A DNA stretch of 64,000 nucleotides from Melieria omissa. Lineage: Eukaryota; Arthropoda; Insecta; Diptera; Ulidiidae. Below, piece after piece: positions 45,440-55,559 of this stretch; position 1 is the first letter of the stretch; each line of letters begins with the position of its first letter. The stretch spans positions 71,393,718 through 71,457,717 of the forward strand of contig OZ020267.1 of the NCBI GenBank assembly GCA_963971225.1. The letters run 5' to 3'. The notes beneath the pieces were generated by a model. That model did no database searches, was not told the origin of the DNA, and saw only the letters and a list, made by a program, of their open reading frames with translations. A program made the position numbers and the translations under genes.

Positions 45440-47200
45440 GACAGAGAGAAATCATTCATCGGCTGCATGATCGTCATCGTCATCATTATCATCGGCGCCT
45501 TCATCAGATCCAGCGCACCAGCACAGCCAATTACAATTAATTCAACAGCAACAAACACTCCACACAATCATGATTACGCTCCAACCTTAGCACAATCTGA
45601 CACATTAGGCTGCCGAATCATTACGATTGTGCGCCACATTAGTAGATGCTACTTTGTTGCTGTTGTTGTTGTCGAACTATCGCCGTTGCAGTTGAATTGC
45701 GATTGTTGCGTGCGGTTCATCAACGCGTTCTCATCATTATCCATCATCATTGTCATCATCATCATCATTGTCATTATTGTTGTTGTTTCCATTGTGATGA
45801 TTGCAATCATCGAAATCATAATCACGATCGTACGTTGTTTTGGTTGGTCGTCTGTCTGTCAAGTTACAATTACGTTTCGTTTCATTTCGTGCCGTGCTTT
45901 TTTCTTTTGCGTCTATTGCACTGTGGGCTATTGTGATGGATCTGAATGGAAAAATAAATAAAAAAAAAAAAATACCTATAAATTGGTGCAAAAACGCAAA
46001 AATTCCTTTATAAATTTTTATCATTTTTATTAATTTATTTTATTTTTTTAAATTTATTTATACATTTTTTTATAAAACTTTCAACTTTCATTTACACTTA
46101 ACTCCACAGTAAATGAAAGAACCAGTTTAAAAAATAATTTAAAAGTTTTTCCCCCTACCTGATGCATCATTTCGCTCCACAGTGCGCTGCCGCCTGCTGT
46201 CGTGTTTTTATTCATAGCGAAATCGCTGTTTTTTTGATCGCTTCTGCTGTTGTTGTTGTTCTTGTAGTTCTGGTTGTTTTCGTTTTTATGCTCGCTTGTG
46301 ACTCGATGATTCGTTCTGGGCCGGCTTCGTGCGCATACGCCGCCCGCCTGCCGGCTGACTGACTGACGGCCACCACTACCTCGCTCACTTGGACGCCTCA
46401 GCCGACTCGTCGTGTACTACGCGCAAGCTTTGCACGGCCGCGCCGCTTTGCCGCAGCGATCGCGTTCGGCGTTCGTTCGCTGTGCGCTTGAGTGTGTGCG
46501 TGTGTATCTGTGTGTCGTTTCTTTGCTTTCGGTTTGTTGTTGTTGCTTAGTCGTAATTCTACTATAGATTTTGTTTTCGTCGTCGGCGCTGTTGTCGTCG
46601 TCGTCGTTTTCGTTGTTATTTGTGAAATTTTTTCATTCATGGTTTGAGCGGCAGCGTTCGTTGGAACGTTGGTGTTCATTCATACGCTCGCTCGCTCGAC
46701 TCGATCGCGGATAAGCAGGCTCGTCGTCGGCGCTGTCGGTGTATTCGCCGCTCGTCTCGCTGCTCGGTGCGTTGTTTCGGTGCGATATTTTCGGCGGTTG
46801 CGTGCGCAACGTCGACGACTACAGCCCCTTCAGCCCTGTTCTCGTGCTTTCTTCGCGCCGTTCGCCGATACTTTCTTTAATCTCGCACTTTGCTGCTTCG
46901 TCGCTGTTGTCTCAAATTGTTCGCCATTTAAAACGCGACACACGCCGAAATCAAACGAAGCTAAAATGCAACTAAAGCGCCAAAAAAGTGTAACAAAACA
47001 AACAAATTAATAATAAAACAACAACTACAAACAAGCAACCAAACAAACAAACAATACCAAACACGCCGCCAACAACAACAAGAACAAAAACAAACCATGT
47101 GCTCAACAACGCCGTCGATCCTGCCGCACTTTAATGCTCAATAAATCATAAAACTCGACATTTGCCGCTACTCGCTGTCGTTCACACTGTCAGGTATTAT
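45440..47200 (+). other. CpG-rich promoter-like region; possible non-coding first exon
   Basis: The region has TCATCATCATCATC runs (45740-45790), a CpG-rich block (46160-46900) and a CAA/ACAAAC-rich block (46980-47100). It ends in CACACTGTCAG followed by GTATTA (donor-like, 47191 onward). A GC-rich promoter followed by a CAA-rich leader and a donor is the usual look of a 5' untranslated exon in flies. No frame in it has a recognisable domain. A second short CpG-rich block lies at 47300-47460. Confidence 0.35.
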
Positions 47201-47659
47201 TATTAATTTTTTTTTAATTTTTAATATTTTCTTGTTGTTGCTATTTTGGTATCTTATTGTTGCTGTTTTACGTTTTAGCGCACAACTAATAGTTTTTAAT
47301 GGTCGCGTTAATGGCGCTGCGTTGATTTTGAATAATTGCCGCATTCGGTCGACCGAGCCGACCCGACGATCACTCGCCGTTCGACTGAATTGCTCGTGCG
47401 CGTTCGGTTGCTGCAACCCCCGGCCGCCGGAAATTGTGTTGGAAAATCCGTAGCACGGATGTTGTGAAGTGTGAGTGTTCGATGGTTTTCTGCGCACAAT
47501 TGAGTGAAAATACATTTCAACAAGAAAAATAACATAAAAATTAATAAAGAAAAGTGAAATTTATTGCAAATTATAATTGAATGTGAATTGAGTGAATCTA
47601 ATAAAAATAAAAGTGTTTAAGTAGTTAAAGTAAAGTTCGAAAAAAAAATTGTATGCACA

Positions 47660-48160
47660 TTAAAAAAAGGAAAGAATTATTTTTGTATTTAGTTGAAAAA
47701 AAAAATACGTAAATGTTGCAAAGTTTTAAAAAAAGATTTATTGCAAATAATAAAAAAAATTAAACAAAATTTTCCAAGTGATTTTGAAAGTAGTTAAATA
47801 ATTAATCATAATTAAAAAAAAATAAATAGAAGTGTCTACGTGATTTGGAAAGTAATTACAAAATTTTTTTCGCACATTCAAAAAAAAATTTTTTTTCATA
47901 TTTAGTTGAAAAAATTACATAATACGTAAATTGTTGCAAAGTTTAAAAAAAAATGTTATAAGAATTACATTCGATAATTTACATGCAAAAAATAAAAATA
48001 AATAAATAAAAGTGTAAGTGATTTTGAAAGTATAAAACAGTTATTATATTTCAATTGTTTGTTTTTTTTGGACTTCAATGTCCAGGAGGCAAGGAAGGCA
48101 AAAAATATATATTTTTATATTAAATTGAAAAAATGAATACGTACATTGTGTGCAATTGAA
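47660..48160. repeat. A-rich degenerate ~214-bp repeats
   Basis: TATTTAGTTGAAAAA, then an ATACGTAAAT block and GTTGCAAAGTTT, occurs near 47687 and 47901, with a third weaker copy near 48118. GTGATTTTGAAAGTA recurs near 47779 and 48019. No gene is seen. Confidence 0.6.
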
Positions 48161-48429
48161 AGGAAATTAAAAACAACACATTGAATATAGTTGGGAAATT
48201 TCATTTTAAAATTGAAAGGTATGGAAACAATATTAAACAAAACAAATTTGTTGTTGTTTACAGTTCAATCCCAAAAAAAACTAATTTGCTGTATTTGGTG
48301 CGGATCTATTCCTTTGGTTGTTGGTTGGTTGGTTGGTTAGAGTGGTGATGCCCCAAGCATCCAAGTAGCGCAGATGCGCCGTTTTGAAACCACTATCTTG
48401 ATTCAAACTAAGTAGATCCATCAAAGCCT

Positions 48430-48643
48430 CCTTACATTCCCACACCAGCTTGGATGTTATAACAGACGAGCCTAGCGCTTTGATGGCAGATAGGCTATCA
48501 GATAGTATGCATATATTGTTTTTGTAGGTGGTATCGTCCATTACCATCCTACAGGTCTCTTTAATAACGAAAACTTCCGCCTGGAAGACGCTAGCTGTGT
48601 TGGGAGGCGAATGGATTTGCTAAGCCTCAGCTTCTCTGAGTAG
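48430..48643 (-). pseudogene. Outer I-like retroposon, RNase H part (downstream piece)
   Basis: Minus-strand reading resumes the outer element after the nested insertion: AGIYSEKLRLSKSIRLP, a frameshift, then ASVFQAEVFVIKET and ICILSDSLSAIKALGS. These are consecutive RNase H motifs (FQAE, SDS). The domain stops before the expected final WVP-x-H motif, at about 48430, where unrelated sequence begins. It is therefore broken by the insertion, a frameshift and a 3' loss. Confidence 0.8.
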
Positions 48644-48657
48644 ATTCCCGCTCCTAT
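48644..48657. repeat. Target-site duplication, copy 1 (ATTCCCGCTCCTAT)
   Basis: This 14-bp sequence is identical to 49726-49739 and directly flanks the AAT-repeat tail of the nested element. Confidence 0.9.
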
Positions 48658-49725
48658 TATTATTATTGATGGGGATGATGCACCGCGACCTATAGATCTA
48701 TTGTGCCCCCTTCTTGGACTTCACAAACTGTCAGTAAGTCCGACAACCAGGAGGAATTTTAATATGCTTCCTACACCTCTGGATATCAAGTCCGTACCTG
48801 GTATAAGATGGTCCCCCAGGTGTTTCCTTCTTTATGCATGAGTACTGGGCACTCTCCTAGTATATGTAATGCAGTCTCATTTTCCTGCAAGCAGAACCTG
48901 CAGTAACCGTTTTCACGGATGCCTAGTTTGGCCAGATGATAATTCAGTCTGTAACCTGTTAGCATTCCTGTGATAATCCTTAGATTATTCTTTAATAGGG
49001 TCATGCAATCCTCGAATCTTTTCCTATTGTAGGACCCGATAACCATTTTGGAATGCTCTAGACCTGGTAGATTTTCCCAGTATTGAGTCCTTCTGGTTAT
49101 CTCGTCCTTTCTCGTTAGGATAGAAGAAGCTCCTTTTCCCAATCCACAAAAGGGTTCAGGGCCGACAAAAGGTGTGGAAGCTCCCCTCCTTGCCAGTTCA
49201 TCGGCCCCTTCGTTTCCTTCAATGCCAGCGTGGCTCGGAACCCAAAGTACCCAGACCTGGTTGTAACGGCCAAGTTCGTTTAGCTTCTCAAGGCACTCCA
49301 AAACCAGTTTCGAGGACACCTGGTAGGATCTATGAGCCTTGATAGCCGCCTGGCTGTCGGAGAGGATAGCAATCTTCCGATTCCGGTATCTTCTCGCCAG
49401 ATTGAAATCAGCACACCTTTCAATGGCGTATATTTCCGCCTGGAAGATAGTGGTGTGTTTTCCCGTAGGTTCCGAGTATCTTATCCTCGGCCCGTAAACG
49501 CCTATCCCTGTACCCTCCTCCGTTAAGGAGCCGTCTGTGTACCAGGAAATCATATGCTGGTCTATCAGATACGTTTCCGATATACCTACTCAGCTCCTTT
49601 TGTTGCTAAGCTCAGTTTTAAATCTTTTGATAAAACTGAACTTTAGTGAGATTGTGTCCCTCGGTATTGCAATGTCAGGATACTGATTCGTAAGAGTATC
49701 AATCCTCTTACGGCTCATGAATCCT
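48658..49725 (-). mobile_element. Nested, 5'-truncated I-like non-LTR retroposon (1068 bp)
   Basis: The element lies between identical 14-bp target duplications. On the minus strand it runs from a truncated 5' end at 49725 through a pre-RNase H region, RNase H and a C-terminal zinc-knuckle to a short 3' UTR ending in AAT repeats (48658-48668 on the complement). TAA/AAT-type tails are typical of I-factor relatives. It landed inside the RNase H domain of the outer element, so it is the younger of the two. Confidence 0.9.
48786..49553 (-). pseudogene. RNase H and C-terminal domain of the nested retroposon
   Basis: The domain would remove the RNA strand during target-primed reverse transcription. 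From the Met at 49553: YTDGS (5-9), IFQAEIYAIE (36-45), ILSDSQAAIKA (63-73) and WVPSHAGIEGNEGADELARR (104-123). The four acidic residues D7, E40, D66 and D118, plus H108, are all present. A CX2CX8HX4C knuckle follows (C218, C221, H230, C235). The frame continues upstream across one in-frame TGA (49590-49592) to 49725. Downstream it stops at 48786, but the +1 frame continues (ISRGVGSILKFLLVVGLTDS) to a stop at 48721-48723, so a frameshift truncates the C-terminus. The Met start is arbitrary. Confidence 0.85.
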
Positions 49726-49739
49726 ATTCCCGCTCCTAT
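49726..49739. repeat. Target-site duplication, copy 2 (ATTCCCGCTCCTAT)
   Basis: Identical to 48644-48657. It marks the 5' junction of the nested element and encodes the residues GAGI of the outer RNase H on the minus strand. Confidence 0.9.
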
Positions 49740-50207
49740 ACAGCAGTTCATCTTTGATCCATCAGTGTAGATTTCGGTATCGCTCCCACTTGTGATTCTT
49801 CCTTTCTTCCATTCCGAACGGAAGGGAATTCGTACGCCATATCTTTTCCCCAAGAATAGAGTGGGAATTTTGCAGTCTGTCTCCGCAGTGTGTGCATTTT
49901 GTAGTTGTTCTAGTATTGACCCGTGTCCATACGGTTTATTCTTCCAGCATCCTATCTCTCTTAGCCTGAGAGCACTTAGAGTGGCGGTGTTGCCGATATG
50001 AAGATCTATCGGAAGTAAGTGCGCCAACACATTCAGAGCCTCTGTTGGGCAGGATTTATTCGCCCCTGTTGTTATCGCGCATGCCGTTCTTTGTATTCTA
50101 CTCAGCTTGGTGATGTTATAGTCCATCCTGAGAGCTTTCCACCAAACTAAGGAACCATAAGAAAAGATTGGACGTACAACCGTTTTATACATCCATAACA
50201 TTAGGTC
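49740..50207 (-). pseudogene. Outer I-like retroposon, RT C-terminus and RNase H start (upstream piece)
   Basis: Minus-strand reading from 50201 gives MLWMYKTVVRPIFSYGSLVW (1-20), LSRIQRTACAITTGANKSCP (33-52) and LNVLAHLLPIDLHI (56-69), the conserved region after the reverse-transcriptase palm in I/Jockey-type elements. The RNase H start YTDGSKMNCCIGAGI (145-159) follows. There the nested element interrupts it; the frame happens to stay open across the junction to 49590. The 5' part of the element is missing beyond about 50207. Confidence 0.85.
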
Positions 50208-50374
50208 TGAGAATCAGCCGATTGAAGGATGGACAGACGGATGAACGTTACTAAATGAGCTCCCCTGGTGATTCCTATTACAAATATAATATATATAATA
50301 GATATCTCTCTGAACCTTACAAGCTCCTCCCAGCGACTCTATCACCAGTGTAAAGGATACAAATACACGGGGGT

Positions 50375-50389
50375 ACATTTGTACCTATG
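50375..50389. repeat. Target-site duplication of R1-clade insert, left copy
   Basis: ACATTTGTACCTATG is repeated at 51132-51146 after the poly(A) tract. The first A is ambiguous with the tail, so the duplication is 14 or 15 bp. Confidence 0.85.
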
Positions 50390-51131
50390 TCCACCACCGT
50401 GGACACACGCACTAATCCCCAATATTGCGGAATGGGTGCAGCGCACCCACGGCGAATTAAACTTTCACCTAACCCAACTGCTCACTGGCCATGGAGCTTT
50501 CCGGAGCTACTTGTTTCGGTTCGGGCACGACGATTCGCCGCTATGCCCAAATTGCCAAGTACTCGAAGACGCAAATCACGTGTTGTTCCACTGCCCTCGA
50601 TTTGCGGCAGTTCGAGACCGCGTGAATTCTCTTGCGGAAGAGGATATAAGCCCGCAAAATCTTACGGCACAGATGATAAGCTCGCAGTCAATTTGGGTTG
50701 CGGTGAGCGATGCGGCGGTACATATTCACCACGAGCTCAGGAAATACGAACAGCGTCGTCGCACTTCCGGCCAAGCAGCTGAAGCCCACTGAGTATGTCA
50801 TAGACGAACGTTTTCAGTACGGAAACAAACAAACGGGACATAGCGCCGATCGGGAGGAAGGGTTGACGAACTAAACAGGGTGGCTTATTTAATGGACAGA
50901 TGGGAGGTACTATAAGTGCAACTTGAGACGAACAGCACGGGATCAGTGACGAACGTCGAGCCTAGTGCTCAAATCCGCCCTCCGACGAAAAACTTGACGG
51001 TAGTGTCCGGAGGGGAAACCGGCATCTGACGTGAGGAGGTTTAGTGTGTTAAAGTCTCACACTGACGGGGTTAGGCTTTCGATGCTTCCTCCTCGTTAAA
51101 TATAAAAAAAAACAAAAAAAAAAAAAAAAAA
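50390..51131 (+). mobile_element. 5'-truncated R1-clade non-LTR retroposon
   Basis: The element lies between 14-15-bp target duplications and consists of the last ~400 bp of coding sequence, a 3' UTR of about 300 bp and a poly(A)-like tract (about 51100-51131). The 5' truncation is typical of incomplete reverse transcription. The duplication shows a genuine insertion at this non-rDNA site. It lies next to, and in the opposite orientation from, the I-like cluster. Confidence 0.85.
50391..50792 (+). pseudogene. C-terminal fragment of R1-clade reverse transcriptase ORF
   Basis: The retroposon part starts at PPPWTHALIPNIAEW and continues HGELNFHLTQLLTGHGAFRS, a CPNCQVLEDANHVLFHCPRF zinc-knuckle (CX2CX8HX4C) and a helical tail to TGA. 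These are hallmarks of the C-terminus of R1-clade elements. The open frame extends upstream to 50268, but those 41 codons are host flank before the target duplication, not part of the protein. RT and endonuclease domains are absent, so it is non-functional. Confidence 0.85.
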
Positions 51132-51489
51132 ACATTTGTACCTATGCCAAGCAGAATGAGAAGACTTTTTTTTGGCGACTCTCACCCACCACCACACAAA
51201 CATTTTTTTCTTTTTTAATCTTTTCCTAGAATCTGCACAGATCATTTGAGGCTATCATGGAGTCTCGCTCTGCTTGCATAACAAATAGTGTAAAAATTTT
51301 ATGTTTATTTCTCCGTTGAGGTACATTTGTACCCATTCGAACATTGTAATATTAATCAACAAAAAAATACCATGGTTCAAAATTTTTCGTGGATTTTGAA
51401 TGGATCTGTGCTTTTCACTTATGCAGAAACTTATTCAATAAAAAAAATTCAATTAAATAAATTCGACTTCATGTTTATGGATTTTTGTG

Positions 51490-51674
51490 GAATGGGTCTG
51501 TTCGAAATTCAAGTGGAACTTTTGATTGTTTCTATATGAAAAGTTGTTGACAAAATCTTTACGAATGGATTTCAATGAAAAGTTGTTGACAAAATCTTTA
51601 CGAATGAATTTTGTCAACAACTTTTCATATAGAAACAATAGAAAATTTCACTTGAATTTCAAACAGACCCATTC
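51490..51674. repeat. Inverted repeat, 67-bp arms, 51-bp loop
   Basis: Left arm 51490-51556 and right arm 51608-51674 pair at about 62 of 67 positions. The loop contains another direct copy of AAAAGTTGTTGACAAAATCT. Further degenerate copies of the GTTGTTGACAAAAT and GAATGGATTC motifs continue to about 51860, so the hairpin arose within a small repeat array. No terminal target duplication was noticed. Confidence 0.85.
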
Positions 51675-51859
51675 TTAAGGATTGTATCAACAACTTTTTC
51701 CTCATTGAGGGACTTTCTTCAGGAAAAACAATTCACTAGAAATGAATTTAAGTACACTTTGAATGGATTCATTCTTAAGAATTTTATCAAACAATCATTG
51801 AGGAATTTTCTCAACAAAAAATTAACTTTTTCTACATTTTGAATGGATTCCTTCGTAAG

Positions 51860-53070
51860 ATTTGTATTAATAACGCCACACAACTTTTGCAGTGCTCGAC
51901 ATGGACTCAACTTGATCCCCAAATCGACTACGCTTTCGCAGAACTTTGCTACCCCACCTGCTTGTCTCTCTCCCACTCTCTCTTTTACACACTCACTCTC
52001 CCATCGACAAACGCACATCTGCTTTAGCTTTGTTTATGCGCATGAAATCTTTACAACAAACAACAACAACAAAACCAAACCATTTAAAAAACACTACAAA
52101 ATGTAATTTGAACGCTTGAACGTCATAATTCGAAATGGCAATGGTGGCGCTCAACATTCATGTTGCCTTCGAACACGAACAATGTTCACAATGTTATTAT
52201 AGTAGTAGTTGTTGTTGTTGTTGTTATTATGGTTCATTTTGCTGCTGATTGTTTTACTACAGTTTATTGTTGTTGTGCTCGTATTTATATTTCTATATTG
52301 ATTTGGCTTTTGTTGGCCGTTTTCCTGTTTTCCGCTTTTTGTGTATTTGCGCTGTCGCGCTTTTTCTTTATTGCTCGTCGGGGTCGCCGCTCTTCACTCC
52401 ACCCACTTTCAATTGTAAATAAACAAAAGTATTTTTGCGTCTTTTCAAATGAATGTTATTTATTTGGTTGTTGTAATTGTAAAATTGTGCTCGCCGCTTG
52501 TTAGTGGTGACTGTTGTTATGATTGTTGTTATTGTGCGTTCACAATCTTGCTGGATTTTGCGCATTACACAAAAAATGTTACACGCCACCAGAGCGAAAG
52601 CAAGCACTCAGCGCCAAAACACAAACACGAAGCTTACAACAACAACAAGAAATTCAACTGCGACTGTAAATTGTGTGTAAATTGAAATGAAGCAAAAACA
52701 ATGCCAATATCAAGTTGTAAAAATCTGAGAAAAGCCAACAAAAAATGCAACAACTACAACAACAACAACAACAACAAATATCAACACCAAGTCAAGGCAC
52801 CAATTGTTGAAAGGCTACTACGCAATTTGTAATTAGAGTAGCAATTAGAGAAGTGCAAATCAGACAACAACTAAGTACAACAATAACAACAACAACGGCA
52901 ACCACAACAACAGTTGCAGCCAACCAACAATGCATTGCTGCTGCTTGTCGGTTGAGTGCATCAATGATTTAGTGGCGTTTCGTGTTTACAATTTGCGGAA
53001 TTTGCACAACAATTCAAATGTATTCAATTCTATACGAAAGCATTCAATTTGCTGTTTCACGATCTACTAA
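51860..53070. other. Non-repetitive stretch with CAA/GTT runs
   Basis: No gene is recognised. GTT runs near 52208-52225, CAA runs near 52740-52780 and 52880-52910, and pyrimidine-rich patches are the only features. Confidence 0.4.
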
Positions 53071-53079
53071 CTATTGATT

Positions 53080-53615
53080 ATGAATGAGTGAATAATCTTT
53101 GGTTCGATTCGATTGACACAAGTTAGAACATTAAGTGAAAAGATTAAAAATCCTACAAAACCAATCGTTATTCATCGTCAGTTGCTGCTTGTATCAGTGG
53201 TTAAAGGGTTCGATACCACATCTGATGATCGTTGGTTCTTATTCTGATTGAGTGATTATGAATGAGTGAATAATCTGTGGTTCGATTCGATTGTCCTAAG
53301 TTAGAATATTAAGTGAAAAAATTAAAAAATCTTGCAAAACCGATCCATACTCACCGTCAATTGATGCTTGAGCTGATGATCGTTGGTTCCAATTTCGATT
53401 GAGTGAATAATCCTTGGTTCGATTCGATAGTCCGAAGTTAGAACATTAAAAATCTTAGAAAATCTTACAAAAACAATAATTATTCACCCTCAGTTGATAC
53501 TTGTCGCAAATACACAAAATTGTACTTACAAAACCGATCGATTAGTGCAATGGCTACCACGTCTGAGGGTCGTTGGTTCAAGTCCCAGCTAACTCACCCT
53601 AACCAATAACAACTG
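53080..53615. repeat. ~140-180-bp tandem repeats with tRNA B-box-like segments
   Basis: GAATGAGTGAATAATCTTTG then GGTTCGATTCGATTG recurs near 53083, 53262 and 53399. Each copy is followed by AAGTTAGAACATTAAG and AAAATCTTACAAAACCGAT. The last copy ends in TTAGTGCAATGGCTACCACG and GTTGGTTCAAGTCCC, which look like tRNA A and B boxes. The array may derive from an old tRNA-type SINE. Confidence 0.6.
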
Positions 53616-53747
53616 GGTGACCTTCTTAAGGTCTATGCTAATGATTTTCTTATTTTAAATATTAATTGAGAAGAGTTATTGAGCAATTTGCGTTGATTAA
53701 TTCAACTGTGAACACTAGTTTGTAAATTTGTATAGTTATCTCTCAAA

Positions 53748-53790
53748 CTTAACAATAACTTTCTTTTTTTATTATTCTTTTCAGGTAACT
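53748..53790 (+). promoter_or_regulatory. Candidate recursive splice site 2
   Basis: CTTAAC (53748-53753, possible branch point) is followed by a T-rich tract and TTTTCAG ending at 53784. GTAACT begins at once at 53785. This repeats the arrangement at 26.05 kb on the same strand. The donor half is a weaker match than GTAAGT. Sequence evidence only. Confidence 0.42.
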
Positions 53791-54179
53791 TTTACATGAT
53801 CTGTAAAAATCATCGATATCTAAGAAGTTCTGTCGGTAAGAATAGATATATAAAAAATGATACATCAACGTTTCGACATCTAAACAAACTGTGGATCTAT
53901 TTCCATTAGATTCCAAACAATCGTAGCTTTCAACAAAAGTCGCAGTGAAACTCAGTGCGCTTGGATTTTGGCTTCTAACTAGTCTTGAAACGAATCTCAG
54001 CCGAATATCTGAGAATTCGCATAATAACAACAACTACAATGATACAACAACTAAACCTTGGCTTGGTGTCCATTCTACTACTTTCGTTAATATTCGTCCC
54101 TAATAGGTAACCTGACTACTTACTTACTTAACTGAGCCAGAAGTGGGGCCTTTCCAAGCGTCTCTGCATTATATGCTGC

Positions 54180-54510
54180 TTTCCCAGTTGAACACAAGTT
54201 AAGAGAAGATATCCTCAACTTGATCCTTTTTTCGAAGACACGGTCTCTCCCTCTTCGCCGCCGACCTACAACTATCGCGTCTAACACCTTTTTCGCCGGA
54301 GCTTCATTGTTCCTACGAGAGACATGTCCAAAGCAGTTTGTTTATACTGAGCACACCAAGAGTTGTTCGGGCGTCTTCAACTTGGTTCTTCCACTGGAAA
54401 TACGGACTCCCTTTTAGTCGTCGACCTCCAACTATCGCATCTAACACCTTTTTCGTCGGATCATTATTGTCCATAGGAGAGACATGACCAAGCCAATGTC
54501 TGGGGATAAC
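54180..54510 (-). pseudogene. Two tandem relics of a reverse-transcriptase C-terminus
   Basis: On the minus strand, 54505-54390 gives WLGHVSPMDNNDPTKKVLDA followed by IVGGRR. 54345-54210 gives FGHVSRRNNEAPAKKVLDA followed by IVVGRRRRG and DQVEDIFS in a shifted frame. This is the pattern W-x-GHV-x-R-M ... KVLDA ... GRR-x-RG found after the RT domain of several non-LTR elements. The two are duplicates of each other, both heavily degraded. Confidence 0.55.
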
Positions 54511-54954
54511 CAGGCGATTTAAGCATAGACCCGGTTAGGTCCATAGCTAATCAAAGAACATAGGTTAGGTTAGGAGAAGGTTAGGTACGTAAAGGCCCAT
54601 TATCTTAGTCAGGGGTAAACCAGTTCGACCTTTCAACGAAGAAGGGATGATTCGAAATTTCGACTTTCGCTGTGCTATCCAGGTCGGTCAGGAATGTTGT
54701 ACGGAGCTAACTTTCCTGTGACACCGAAAGTGTTGTATCGTTACAACCTTTTGCTCATCTGTACAGCTTCTGCAGACATCACTGAACAAGAGGCACTATA
54801 TTATCAGCATAGACTCAATAGCGCATTTTCCAGTGATGACTTCAATAAGCTTCCGAATGAATGTTTGACTCAGGGACAGCACAAATTGCGTGTTCGACAG
54901 TAGTGCCCTTTTATAGTGCCTGGCAAGGGACGCAGCCGCTACTGTTGAGGACTC

Positions 54955-55050
54955 AGCCATGAGGACTGATAGGTAGGGGGAGTTGATATCAGAGGGTTGG
55001 TGTCTTCACTGAGAGTGTCCATTACTGATAGGTAGGAGGAGTTGATATGA
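54955..55050. repeat. Short direct repeat
   Basis: ACTGATAGGTAGGGGGAGTT and ACTGATAGGTAGGAGGAGTT, each followed by GATAT, lie near 54966 and 55025. Confidence 0.65.
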
Positions 55051-55187
55051 TGAATGGCCCAGAACTAAGCGGAGAGTGACCCGGTGGAGTCATATGCTTT
55101 GAAGGGAGGTACAACAGCTCTGAACTAACTTTGATTCCTTATAGCTCTTTCCAGCTCATTCTAAAAGCTGCTTGGATATCCATGAAT

Positions 55188-55518
55188 TTAATTTAATTAA
55201 TTAACTGGCACGACAGCCCGCTTACGCGAGACTAAGGCCTAGCTTCCCGCAACCACCCGTGTTGTGCGTGTGAATTTTGTACGCGGGTGGAAGGGACCTA
55301 CAGTTTTATGCCGGTTCCGAACGGCAGGTTGGGAGCTTCTTCATAAGCAATTTTTACTCTCAGAGGTTTACCATTTCCACCTGAGAGGACAACCACCGAA
55401 AGAGAAAACGAGTTTTCTCGTTCTTCTTTTTAGGTGTTATTACAGGCAGTATTGAACCTGGGGTTGCTGCCTTCGACTCGCGGTCCAACGCACTAACCAA
55501 CTGAGCCACGGCGGCAGC
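55188..55518 (-). mobile_element. tRNA-derived SINE, family 1, copy 2
   Basis: The element is flanked by a perfect 14-bp duplication GGATATCCATGAAT (55174-55187 and 55519-55532). On the minus strand the head reads GCTGCCGCCGTGGCTCAGTT (A box TGGCTCAGTTGG). The B-box region is AGGTTCAATACTGCC-like. The body matches the other two copies closely, and the tail contains AATTAATTAA at the 3' end. A clean duplication and few changes suggest a fairly recent insertion. Confidence 0.93.
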
Positions 55519-55559
55519 GGATATCCATGAATACTGTAACGTACAAGCCGTATAGAGTT

